From the NCBI GenBank assembly GCA_002413265.1, contig DHWR01000281.1, forward strand, positions 12,486 through 21,343: a stretch of DNA of 8,858 nt, read 5' to 3'. This document shows positions 1 through 6,340 of this stretch, in pieces. The position numbers were made by a program, and so were the translations under genes. Under the pieces are notes generated by a model. That model did not search any database and had not been told where the DNA came from. It was given only the letters and a program-made list of their open reading frames with translations. The stretch is from Chloroflexi bacterium UBA5177. GTDB lineage: Bacteria > Chloroflexota > UBA5177. Each line of letters opens with the position of its first letter. Position 1 is the stretch's first letter.

Positions 1-94
1 CGCCGTCCTTGACGATGGCCAATTCGAGGCCGGGCACCCGCCATTGCTCGAGATCGAGGCGCGCCTGCTCGCGGAACGTGTCGACGTCTGCCAT
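1..94 (-). CDS. S12/beta-lactamase-family serine hydrolase, N-terminal 31 codons only (cut by window edge)
   Basis: Reading the minus strand from ATG at 94-92 gives an open frame of 31 codons to the window edge. It begins MADVDTFREQ and ends with WRVPGLELAIVKDG. The pattern of an amphipathic helix followed by V-P-G-hydrophobic-A-V-K-D-G is the standard opening of S12 (PF00144) hydrolases, just before the first core beta strand. The catalytic SxxK would lie about 35 residues further on, outside the window, so activity cannot be judged. It resembles the opening of the hydrolase at 8084 (DWKVNGVAVGVVREG) more than the tandem pair at 1285-4124. No signal peptide is visible. An in-frame ATG at 106-104 would add M-I-P-Y; neither start has a good Shine-Dalgarno site. 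TATGAT at 108-103 (minus strand) could be a -10 box giving a leaderless message that begins near the ATG at 94. The family call rests on a short stretch. Confidence 0.72.
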   Translation of the reverse strand, partial: MADVDTFREQARLDLEQWRVPGLELAIVKDG

Positions 95-214
95 ATAGGG
101 AATCATATCGGCCTGTCGGAAGCATGCCCTCGGAAAAACCGCCCAACCGGCGCGCCGATGGTCGTACGTTCTTCCAGTGCAGCGGCGGCCGCATTGCCGG
201 TAGTCTTGATCGCT
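95..214. promoter_or_regulatory. Divergent intergenic region between S12 hydrolase and M19 dipeptidase
   Basis: About 120 bp separate the two oppositely directed starts at 94 (minus) and 215 (plus), so promoters for both genes should lie here. Visible signals are a TATGAT hexamer on the minus strand at 108-103, close to the ATG at 94, and the element at 164-181 that recurs upstream of the peptide-binding protein gene. No clear -35 box and no clear ribosome binding site for either gene can be seen, so leaderless transcription is possible on both sides. The region call depends on taking 215 rather than 44 or 158 as the dipeptidase start. Confidence 0.5.
164..181 (+). promoter_or_regulatory. Candidate shared regulatory element, copy 1 (upstream of dipeptidase)
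   Basis: GTACGTTCTTCCAGTGCA here matches GTATGCACTTCCAGTGCA at 6224-6241 at 15 of 18 positions, with the last 11 bases (CTTCCAGTGCA) identical. It ends 33 bp before the dipeptidase ATG at 215. The other copy is 99 bp before the binding-protein ATG. In copy 2 the element is a perfect inverted repeat; here the left half is degenerate (CGTTCT in place of TGCACT). A shared operator for one regulator is the inference; chance similarity is not excluded. Confidence 0.4.
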
Positions 215-1288
215 ATGTCTGCCACGATTCCCGTTTTCGACGGCCATAACGACGTCGTCCTTCGCCTCCTTGCCCAGCACCAGTCGTTCTTCGATCGCAA
301 CCCGGACGGCCATATCGACCTGCCGCGCGCGCGGGAAGGCGGATTGGGCGGCGGGTTCTGCGCCGTGTCGGTTCCCGGAGCCCACCGCCAGGCCCTCGAA
401 GGGGATCTTGCCGAGATGGTCAAGCGAGCGCTCGCGGGGCACGGCGATGAATCGACCATGCCGCCTGCGCCGGATTACGCGTACTCCGTCGGCACCGCTT
501 TCCAGCAGATGGCCTGCCTCTTCCGTGTGGAGGAGCAGTCCGGCGGTCAGGTGAAGATCGTTCGCACGGCTGAGGAGCTTTCTTCCTGCCTGGAGAAAGG
601 GGTCTTCGCCATCCTGCTCCACATCGAGGGGGCCGAGGCGATCGACCCTGAGCTCAACGCGCTCGAGGTCTTCTATCGCGCGGGGCTGCGGTCGCTCGGC
701 ATCGTCTGGAGCCGGTCGAACGTCTTCGGCTACGGCGTGCCGTTCAAGTTCGGGGTTTCGCCAGATACCGGGCCGGGGCTCACCGACGCGGGCAAGGCGC
801 TGGTCCGCGCGTGCAACCGCCTGCGGATCATGGTCGATCTCTCACACCTGAACGAAAAAGGCTTCTGGGACGTGGCGGAGACCACCGATGCCCCGCTCGT
901 CGCCACCCACTCCAATGCCCATCGCCTCGCGCCATGGACGCGAAATCTCACCGATCGGCAGCTTGACGCCATCCGCGAGAGCGACGGCATGGTCGGCCTC
1001 AACTTCCACGTCGGGTTCCTGCGCGACGACGGCGATGCGGTCAACCCCGACACGCCGGTGAGCGCGATGGTGCGTCAGATCGACTATCTGGTCGAGCGGC
1101 TGGGGATCGATCGCGTCGGTTTCGGCGCCGATTATGACGGGGCGATCATGCCAGCGGAGATCGGCGATGTCACAGGTCTGCCATGCCTGCTGGACGCATT
1201 GCGCGCCGCCGGGTATGACGACGGCGCGCTGCGGAAGCTGGCGCACGAGAACTGGGTGCGTGTACTCCGAGAAACCTGGGGACGCTAG
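215..1288 (+). CDS. M19 family (renal/membrane dipeptidase-like) zinc dipeptidase
   Basis: Cleaves dipeptides with a two-metal (zinc) centre; family members often accept a D-residue at the C-terminal position. From ATG 215 the protein is 357 aa. The metal and catalytic set is complete: H11 and D13 in FDGHND, bridging E138 in LLHIEGAEAI, H211 in VDLSHLN, H232 in VATHSNAH, R243 in WTRNLTD, and D306 in GFGADYDG. The end, HENWVRVLRETWG, is typical of the family, so the gene looks intact. ATG 215 is chosen because homology starts there (MSATIPVFDGHND) and an ATG at 44 would run through the divergent gene at 1-94. ATG 158 (376 aa) and TTG 206 remain possible; none has a clear Shine-Dalgarno site. 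No convincing signal peptide is seen with the 215 start, which suggests a cytoplasmic enzyme. Its TAG stop shares a CTAG with the stop of the convergent hydrolase gene. Confidence 0.93.
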   Translation: MSATIPVFDGHNDVVLRLLAQHQSFFDRNPDGHIDLPRAREGGLGGGFCAVSVPGAHRQALEGDLAEMVKRALAGHGDESTMPPAPDYAYSVGTAFQQMACLFRVEEQSGGQVKIVRTAEELSSCLEKGVFAILLHIEGAEAIDPELNALEVFYRAGLRSLGIVWSRSNVFGYGVPFKFGVSPDTGPGLTDAGKALVRACNRLRIMVDLSHLNEKGFWDVAETTDAPLVATHSNAHRLAPWTRNLTDRQLDAIRESDGMVGLNFHVGFLRDDGDAVNPDTPVSAMVRQIDYLVERLGIDRVGFGADYDGAIMPAEIGDVTGLPCLLDALRAAGYDDGALRKLAHENWVRVLRETWGR

Positions 1289-2715
1289 GTGCTGGAGGGG
1301 GAGCTTTCGACCACTCGGGTTGCCAGACGCCCGCCCACGTGCACCCGGTCGACCGCCCCGGCGGCGCCTCGGGCGAAGAAGCCCTTCATGCCCTTCGCGG
1401 GCCCCTCCGTGACGATGTAGCGGTCCCCTGGGCCAGGTAGCAGACCCAGCCTGAAGGTCGTGGACTCTTCCGGCACCTCCTCCCCCGCCTCCTGCAGTTG
1501 CGCACGCACCTCCGGTTTCACCTCCGGCGTCAATAGCAGACCACCATCTCGGACTTTTATGGTGGTGGTCACGGCGATGGTCTCGTAGATGCCCGCGTAC
1601 TCCGCCAGCTCGGCCTCACTCATCGAGACCGGTTCAGGATCGCGCTCGACGACACCAAGATACTGCGCGAGCGCCCATCGCACGATGTCCTCATTCAACT
1701 GTGGGCCGTTGGGACCGCAGTTAGTCAGGCTTGCCACCGCGAAGCCGCGCTCAGGCACCATGGTGAAAGCGGAGTGCTGGCCGATTGTGTCGCCGCCGTG
1801 ACTCACCAGGCGCACGCCCTCCACATCGCGCAACAACCAGCCGATGCCCACGGCGTCGCCCAGCGCACTACCCGGTGTGTCCACCGTCGGCTGCTGCATG
1901 CGTCGCAGTATCCCTTCGGAGAGAACGCTCGTCCCGTCCGCGGCCCTGCCCTCTCCCAGGTGGAAACGCGCCCACGCGAGAAGATCGGCCACGGTGCCCG
2001 AGATACCACCGGCTGGATTATTCCCGCGAGGAATAGCCCACGGGCGCGCTACGGTAATCGGGCCGTCGCCTGCCTGGTTGTGCCCGACGACGAACCGCCT
2101 GGTCATGATCTCGACGGGGAAGAAGTAACAGTGGTCCAGGCCCAACGGCTGGAATATCAGCTCCTTCATGGCCTGCTCGTACGTTTGACCGGTCACCTTC
2201 TCGATCACGCGCCCGGCCACCGAGAGGGAGGCGTTGTTGTAGGAGACGGATTCACCCACCGGCGTGACCTGTTCGATGCTGGCCATGCGCTCGACATAGC
2301 GAGCGAGCGCATCATCTCCCGGACCCATGTCCTCCATCAGATCGCCTTCCCACCCGGCAGTGTGATTGAAGAGATGGAAGACGGTGACACTGCGCGCGAC
2401 GTCCTCATCCTTCAGCCGAAACTCCGGGATATACGTGCGGACCGGCGCATCAAGATCGACGCGTCCCTGCTCAACCAGCCGAAGCATGGCAGTGGCGGTG
2501 AAGGTCTTGGTGGTCGATCCGTACTGAAAGAGGGTGTCTTCGTTGACAGGCAGCGGGTTCTCGACGCTGGTGACGCCATAGAAGGCGTGCTCCGCCGCGC
2601 CATCGATGAGCACGCCAACTGCCACACCCGGCACCTGGAGGTGCTCGGCGACCTCGGTCACCTTCTCCTGCAATGCAGTAAGGCTGTGAGTACTGGCTTC
2701 CGTTGCTCCCATCAT
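1285..2715 (-). CDS. S12/beta-lactamase-family serine hydrolase, downstream member of tandem pair
   Basis: Serine hydrolase of the class C beta-lactamase/DD-peptidase fold; family activities include D-aminopeptidase, DD-carboxypeptidase, esterase and amidase. In 476 aa it shows S67-T-T-K70 (nucleophile and general base), Y159-N-N161, and H306-G-G at the place where beta-lactamases have KTG. Residues from about 365 (AELAEYAGIYE) to the end form a separate beta-rich C-terminal domain of the DUF3471/lipocalin-like kind seen in larger S12 peptidases. The N-terminus (MMGATEASTH) has no signal peptide, so it should be cytoplasmic. It is the last gene of a four-gene operon, 8 nt after the stop of its paralogue. 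AGGAAG at 2721-2716 is only 2 nt from ATG 2715 (AGGA core) but 5 nt from the next ATG at 2712, so 2712 may be the true start. Its C-terminus runs nine residues (VVESSPSST) past the GGRLATR shared with the paralogue. Substrate unknown. Confidence 0.93.
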   Translation of the reverse strand: MMGATEASTHSLTALQEKVTEVAEHLQVPGVAVGVLIDGAAEHAFYGVTSVENPLPVNEDTLFQYGSTTKTFTATAMLRLVEQGRVDLDAPVRTYIPEFRLKDEDVARSVTVFHLFNHTAGWEGDLMEDMGPGDDALARYVERMASIEQVTPVGESVSYNNASLSVAGRVIEKVTGQTYEQAMKELIFQPLGLDHCYFFPVEIMTRRFVVGHNQAGDGPITVARPWAIPRGNNPAGGISGTVADLLAWARFHLGEGRAADGTSVLSEGILRRMQQPTVDTPGSALGDAVGIGWLLRDVEGVRLVSHGGDTIGQHSAFTMVPERGFAVASLTNCGPNGPQLNEDIVRWALAQYLGVVERDPEPVSMSEAELAEYAGIYETIAVTTTIKVRDGGLLLTPEVKPEVRAQLQEAGEEVPEESTTFRLGLLPGPGDRYIVTEGPAKGMKGFFARGAAGAVDRVHVGGRLATRVVESSPSST

Positions 2716-2723
2716 CTTCCTAA

Positions 2724-4124
2724 CTATGATCTCGTCGCCAGGCGGCCCCCGAGGTTAATGCCTGTCAACGTCCCGGCATCGTCGCGCACGAAGTATCCGC
2801 GCATGCCCTTTGCCGGCCCGTCGGTGAACACATACTTGTTGTCCGCCAGGATGGCGATTCCCGCGGCCGGCTGCTCCTCCGGCTCCTCCCTGCCCTGCTC
2901 GCGCATCCTCGCCAGCGCTTCCTCGGTGGGCTCGGTCTTGACCAGAAGGCGGCCCTCCTGCACGGTGAGGTGAGCGACCGTCCCGATGGCGAAGTAGTCA
3001 CCGACATACTCGGCAAGCTCCTCCTCGGTGAGGGTGATCGGCTCCGGCTCCGGCTCGACGACACCGAGATATCGCTCGAGCGCCCACTTCACCACGGCCA
3101 CATGCAATTGCGCGCCGTTGGGAACCGAGTTGGTAAGGACCACGACAGCGAAGTCGCGGGCCGGGACCATCTGGAACGCCGCCCGCTGGCCGTTCGTGGA
3201 GCCGCCATGGCCGACCAGGCGGATGCTGTCGATGTCCTTGATGAGCCAGGAGATGCCGACGGAATCGCCGATCGCGCTCCCACCCAGGCTGAAGCTCGGC
3301 TCCTTCATTCGATCGAGTGACGCTTTTGAGAGCACCTGCTCTCCGTCGACGCCGCGGCCGTCGCCGAGGTGGAATCGCGCCCAGGCAAGCTGATCACGGA
3401 CGCTCGCAGACCAGCCCCCGGCCGGAGCGACGCTGCGGGGCAGCGCCCAGGGCCGCGTTACCGTGATCCGGCCGTCCTGATGGTGCGTGTGGCCCACCGC
3501 GAAGCGCCGGGTCATGATGTCGTTCATGAATGCGAAGGTATGATCCAGGCCCAAGGGTTGCAGGAGAAGCTGTTTCATCGCTTCCTCGTAGACCTCGCCC
3601 GTTACCTTCTCGATCACGCGTCCCGCCAGGACCACGGCGGCATTGTTGTACGACGCATGCGTGCCCAGCGGGGTTACCTGCTCCAGATCCGCCATCTTTT
3701 CAACGTACCGCTCCACGGCGTCGTCGCCGCTTCCCGTGTCCTCAAAGAAGTCGCCCTGCCAGCCGGCCGAGTGGTTGAGCAGCTGGAGAACGGCGACCTT
3801 CTGTGCCGTCTCCTCGTCCTTCAGCGTGAGGTCAGGTACGTACTGCCGAACTGGCGAGTCGAGATCGATCTTCCCTTGTTCGGCCAGACGCATGATCGCC
3901 GTGGCCGTGTAGGTCTTGCCGGTGGATCCGAACTGGAAGAGAGTGTTGTCGTCTACCGGAAGCGGATTCTCGATGCTGGTGACGCCATAGACAGCGTACT
4001 GCTCCTCGCCCTCGAAGTAGATTCCGGCGGCAACGCCGGGCAGCTCCCGCTCGGTCGCCAACTCGGCAAGGCGGGACTCAAACTCTTCCTGGTTGACGCG
4101 GTCGATCGTGGCTGCTTCAGACAT
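2724..4124 (-). CDS. S12/beta-lactamase-family serine hydrolase, upstream member of tandem pair
   Basis: A 466-aa paralogue of the next gene. The motifs fall at the same residue numbers: S67-T-G-K70, Y159-N-N161 and H306-G-G. Counting by eye, 109 of residues 21-200 are identical to the neighbour (about 60%), with no gaps needed, so the pair came from a tandem duplication. The C-terminal domain (from about 366, EELAEYVGDYF) is more divergent but keeps GPAKGMRGYF and GGRLATR. There is no signal peptide (MSEAATIDRV), so a cytoplasmic enzyme is likely. The start is secure: AAGGAG at 4136-4131 lies 6 nt before ATG 4124, and its first base is the last base of the permease stop codon. That places the hydrolase in the same message as the peptide permeases. 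This supports a role on imported peptides, but does not name the substrate. HGG instead of KTG argues against a true beta-lactamase. Confidence 0.93.
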   Translation of the reverse strand: MSEAATIDRVNQEEFESRLAELATERELPGVAAGIYFEGEEQYAVYGVTSIENPLPVDDNTLFQFGSTGKTYTATAIMRLAEQGKIDLDSPVRQYVPDLTLKDEETAQKVAVLQLLNHSAGWQGDFFEDTGSGDDAVERYVEKMADLEQVTPLGTHASYNNAAVVLAGRVIEKVTGEVYEEAMKQLLLQPLGLDHTFAFMNDIMTRRFAVGHTHHQDGRITVTRPWALPRSVAPAGGWSASVRDQLAWARFHLGDGRGVDGEQVLSKASLDRMKEPSFSLGGSAIGDSVGISWLIKDIDSIRLVGHGGSTNGQRAAFQMVPARDFAVVVLTNSVPNGAQLHVAVVKWALERYLGVVEPEPEPITLTEEELAEYVGDYFAIGTVAHLTVQEGRLLVKTEPTEEALARMREQGREEPEEQPAAGIAILADNKYVFTDGPAKGMRGYFVRDDAGTLTGINLGGRLATRS

Positions 4125-4130
4125 GTGCTT

Positions 4131-4136
4131 CTCCTT
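4131..4136 (-). promoter_or_regulatory. Ribosome binding site overlapping the permease stop codon
   Basis: AAGGAG on the minus strand, 6 nt before the hydrolase ATG at 4124. Its first A is also the last base of the TGA stop of the permease (4138-4136). This is a close to ideal site, it fixes the start of the hydrolase, and it implies that ribosomes ending on the permease can restart here. Confidence 0.85.
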
Positions 4137-5143
4137 CAGCGTCGCTGCATACGCGGGTTTATCGCCTCGCCGAGCGCATCACCCACCAAATTGATGCCCA
4201 GCACCGTCACCACGATGATGACCGCCGGGAACGTGACCTGGGCCCATGACTCGAACATGTAGTTGTAGCCGCTGGACAACATCGTCCCCCAGTCGGCTGC
4301 CGGAGGCTGCGTGCCGATACCGAGGAAACTGAAGGCCGCCGCGGCGAGGATCGCTCCGCTCAGGTTCAGGGTGGCCAGGATGACGAGCGGATCGACGATG
4401 TTGTGCAGTACGTGCATGCGCATGATGTGGAACGGGCCGGCTCCCTGCGCCCGCGATGCCAGCACGTAATCCAGGCCCTTGGTCGTCAGGGTAGAGGCGC
4501 GGGCAACGCGGGCATAGCCGGGGATGCCGGCGATTCCCAGAGCGATGACGACCGATCGTACGCTTGGACCCAGGATGGCGACGATGCTGAGGGCGAGAAC
4601 CAGTCCGGGCAGGGCCAGCAGCACGTCGATCAGGCGCATAAGGACATCGTCGACCAGGCGATTGCCGTAACCGGCGATGATCCCCCACGGCACGCCTACG
4701 ACAAAGGAGAAGAGGACAATCACGCAGCCGGCGGGAAGCGACGTCCTCCCACCCCACACCAGTCGTGCCCACATGTCGCGGCCAAGGTAGTCGGTGCCCA
4801 GAATATGCGCCGAGCTTGGGTTCTGGTTGAGCGCGCTGAAATTCGGCAGATCCAGGTTGTAGCGGGCAATCAGTGGGGCAAGGATTGCCAGCAGCGCCAC
4901 CACGCCGAAGAGGGTTATCCCAACGAGAAACTTGGGACGGCGAACGAGTTCCCGTACCGTCCGTAGGCGTCGGCCGCTGACTGCGAGTAGCTCGTCTTCC
5001 AGAACTGGCTGAGCAGAAGAGCTGAGTTGTCCCGAATGGCTGACAACCTGCGATGAAAGAGCCGCAGCCTCGATCTCCGCCTGGCCAGGGCGCGACAGCT
5101 CGGCGTCCGCGAACCCCGACTCTCCCGGTTCGGCATCTGCCAT
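4136..5143 (-). CDS. Peptide ABC transporter permease, DppC/OppC type
   Basis: Inner-membrane permease subunit that pairs with the DppB-type protein to form the channel of a peptide importer. From ATG 5143 it is 335 aa. Order: a hydrophilic N-terminal tail of about 70 residues, TM1 near 72-94 (FLVGITLFGVVALLAILAPL), the OppC_N-style block LGTDYLGRDMWARLVWGGRT near 115-134, further membrane segments, the cytoplasmic EAA-type loop near 225-254 (containing ASRAQGAGP) that docks on the ATPase, and the ending LGEAINPRM. The tail before TM1 is longer than usual for DppC and rich in S, A and E. The start is chosen because TGA of the upstream permease and this ATG overlap as TGATG, a common sign of translational coupling. 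A GTG one codon earlier (5146) is an alternative. Substrate class (dipeptide, oligopeptide, nickel or other) cannot be read from this subunit. Confidence 0.93.
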   Translation of the reverse strand: MADAEPGESGFADAELSRPGQAEIEAAALSSQVVSHSGQLSSSAQPVLEDELLAVSGRRLRTVRELVRRPKFLVGITLFGVVALLAILAPLIARYNLDLPNFSALNQNPSSAHILGTDYLGRDMWARLVWGGRTSLPAGCVIVLFSFVVGVPWGIIAGYGNRLVDDVLMRLIDVLLALPGLVLALSIVAILGPSVRSVVIALGIAGIPGYARVARASTLTTKGLDYVLASRAQGAGPFHIMRMHVLHNIVDPLVILATLNLSGAILAAAAFSFLGIGTQPPAADWGTMLSSGYNYMFESWAQVTFPAVIIVVTVLGINLVGDALGEAINPRMQRR

Positions 5144-6066
5144 CACGAGATATGGATCCTGGGGTCGATCAGCGCGTACGTGATATCCACCAACAGATTC
5201 GCGGTCACCAGAAGAATCGCAAAGAAGAAGGTCGTGCCCTCTACTACGGGGAAATTGCGCTGACTAACCGCCTGCAGGGTCAGTGTGCCCAGCCCTTGCA
5301 GAGCGAATACGTTTTCGATGATAACCGCGCCACTGAGGAGCCCAGCCACACTCAGCCCGAACAGCGTCACGACGGGAATGAGGGCATTTCGAAGCACATG
5401 CTTGATGACGATGATCGACCAGGGTACTCCTTTGGCGCGGGCGGTGCGCACATAGTCCTGGTACAGCACGTCGAGCATCGTCGCCCGCACCAGGCGAGTG
5501 AGCGACGATGCCAAGCCCAACGCCAGGCACGAACAGGGAAGGATCCAGTACTTCAGCCCGCCCTCGCCAGCCACAGGTAGCAAGTGAAGCTGGACAGCAA
5601 AGATCAGACCCGCGATCGTTCCCAGCACGAACTCGGGAATCGAGAAGCCGAAAACGGCGAGCGTCGTGATAGCGCTGCCGATCGGGTGGCGGTTGAATAG
5701 CGCGCTCAGAATGCCGCCGGTGAAGCCAAAGATGGTGGCGAGTAGCAGTGCGCCGGCCGCCAGCTTGAGGGTGGTTGGGAACCGGATGGCGATCTCGTGG
5801 AAGACCGACTGCTGGCTATACACCGAATTGCCGAAGTCCAGATGAGCCGCGCCTTTGATGAAATTCCAGTACTGGACGATCATCGGCTTGTCGAATCCCA
5901 GCTCGTGGCGGAGACGAATCTTGTCCGCGGCAGTGCCTCGACCATACAACATGATGTCGACCGGATCACCGGGGACAAAGTATCGGAAGCCGAAGAACGT
6001 CAGCGTGAGCACCGCCCAGAGCAACGGAATCGACAGGACTATGCGGCGGACAACGAATGTAATCAC
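5143..6066 (-). CDS. Peptide ABC transporter permease, DppB/OppB type
   Basis: First gene of the minus-strand operon and partner of the DppC-type permease. The 307-aa protein shows TM1 directly after MITFVVRRI, the conserved VPGDPVDIML segment after TM1, DFGNS near residue 77, about six membrane segments, and the EAA-type loop near 204-233 (DYVRTARAKGVPW, then HVLRNALIP), which contacts the ATPase. It ends with YALIDPRI, a family hallmark. The length is normal. The start is GTG at 6066; the next codons upstream reach an in-frame TAA at 6075-6073, so no earlier start is possible. GGAG lies 11 nt upstream, rather far. The stop overlaps the next start by one base. The operon holds no ATPase gene, so the ATPases must be encoded elsewhere or shared with another importer. 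Confidence 0.94.
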   Translation of the reverse strand: MITFVVRRIVLSIPLLWAVLTLTFFGFRYFVPGDPVDIMLYGRGTAADKIRLRHELGFDKPMIVQYWNFIKGAAHLDFGNSVYSQQSVFHEIAIRFPTTLKLAAGALLLATIFGFTGGILSALFNRHPIGSAITTLAVFGFSIPEFVLGTIAGLIFAVQLHLLPVAGEGGLKYWILPCSCLALGLASSLTRLVRATMLDVLYQDYVRTARAKGVPWSIIVIKHVLRNALIPVVTLFGLSVAGLLSGAVIIENVFALQGLGTLTLQAVSQRNFPVVEGTTFFFAILLVTANLLVDITYALIDPRIHIS

Positions 6067-6223
6067 GGCTGTTTACGCTCCAGAACAGTCCGTTGTGCGG
6101 TGGCAGTACGTTCCTACTTTAGCCCCGCCAGTGAACAGCGCGTGGGTGCCCCGTGTGGAGGCATGATAGCGTGTGCCGGTAGCGTGCCCCTCAGAAAATG
6201 TTCCAAGGCTGAGGACGTAAATT

Positions 6224-6241
6224 GTATGCACTTCCAGTGCA
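6224..6241 (+). promoter_or_regulatory. Candidate operator: inverted repeat TGCACT-TCC-AGTGCA, shared element copy 2
   Basis: Positions 6227-6241 form a perfect inverted repeat with 6-bp arms and a 3-bp centre. With three more bases on the left, the 18-bp segment matches 164-181 upstream of the dipeptidase at 15 of 18 positions. Symmetry suggests a dimeric regulator. It lies 99 bp before the binding-protein start and 158 bp before the permease start, so it could control either or both. No regulator gene is in the window. Confidence 0.45.
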
Positions 6242-6271
6242 AGCCGCAGAAGGCCACGTTAGGATGAGTTC

Positions 6272-6289
6272 ACGCGACGAGCGTCGCGT
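6272..6289 (+). promoter_or_regulatory. 18-bp perfect inverted repeat upstream of binding-protein gene
   Basis: ACGCGACG-AG-CGTCGCGT has 8-bp arms around a 2-bp centre and ends 51 bp before the ATG at 6341. As DNA it could be a second operator; as RNA it could fold to a 7-bp stem with a GAGC loop in the leader, with room to leave the ribosome binding site free. No T-run follows, so it is not an intrinsic terminator. Sequence symmetry is seen; function is inference. Confidence 0.45.
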
Positions 6290-6324
6290 TCGGGCGCCAT
6301 GCGGAGACGCTGTCTGTCGCATTT

Positions 6325-6334
6325 GGAGGAGGAG
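6325..6334 (+). promoter_or_regulatory. Strong ribosome binding site that fixes the binding-protein start
   Basis: GGAGGAGGAG ends 6 nt before ATG 6341. It decides for 6341 over the in-frame ATG at 6299, and the resulting protein opens with a proper signal peptide. Confidence 0.85.
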
Positions 6335-6340
6335 CTGACC

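Larger units (their letters stand above)
6067..6340. promoter_or_regulatory. Divergent control region between permease operon and binding-protein gene
   Basis: A 274-bp gene-free stretch from which the permease-hydrolase operon (minus) and the binding-protein gene (plus) diverge. It holds two perfect inverted repeats (6227-6241 and 6272-6289) and the plus-strand ribosome binding site at 6325-6334. Weak -10-like hexamers are present (TAGGAT at 6260-6265 plus strand; TAAAGT at 6121-6116 minus strand), but none has a convincing -35 partner, so I do not place promoters. An ATG at 6299 is in frame with the binding protein, but the strong ribosome binding site lies downstream of it, so 6299-6340 is more likely leader. 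Confidence 0.65.

Noticed and set aside
44..214. Dipeptidase translation beginning at ATG 44
   Set aside because: It would overlap the divergent S12 gene at 1-94, adds 57 residues with no family similarity, and the dipeptidase homology begins at the ATG at 215.
1774..2973. 399-codon plus-strand open frame
   Set aside because: It is antisense to the two S12 genes, has no recognisable domain, and reads across the junction of both; a GC-rich shadow frame.
1285..4124. Antibiotic-resistance beta-lactamases
   Set aside because: Both proteins lack a signal peptide, have HGG instead of KTG, carry an extra C-terminal domain, and sit in a peptide-permease operon.
3369..4262. 297-codon plus-strand open frame
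   Set aside because: Antisense to the upstream S12 hydrolase and the permease end; low-complexity composition and no ribosome binding site or family motif.
6140..6190. Repeated GCGTG/GTGCC words in the divergent control region
   Set aside because: Short, imperfect and irregularly spaced; I could not build a consistent repeat unit.
6299..6340. Binding-protein start at ATG 6299
   Set aside because: The strong GGAGGAGGAG site lies downstream of it and points to ATG 6341; the longer form would put a charged stretch before the signal peptide.
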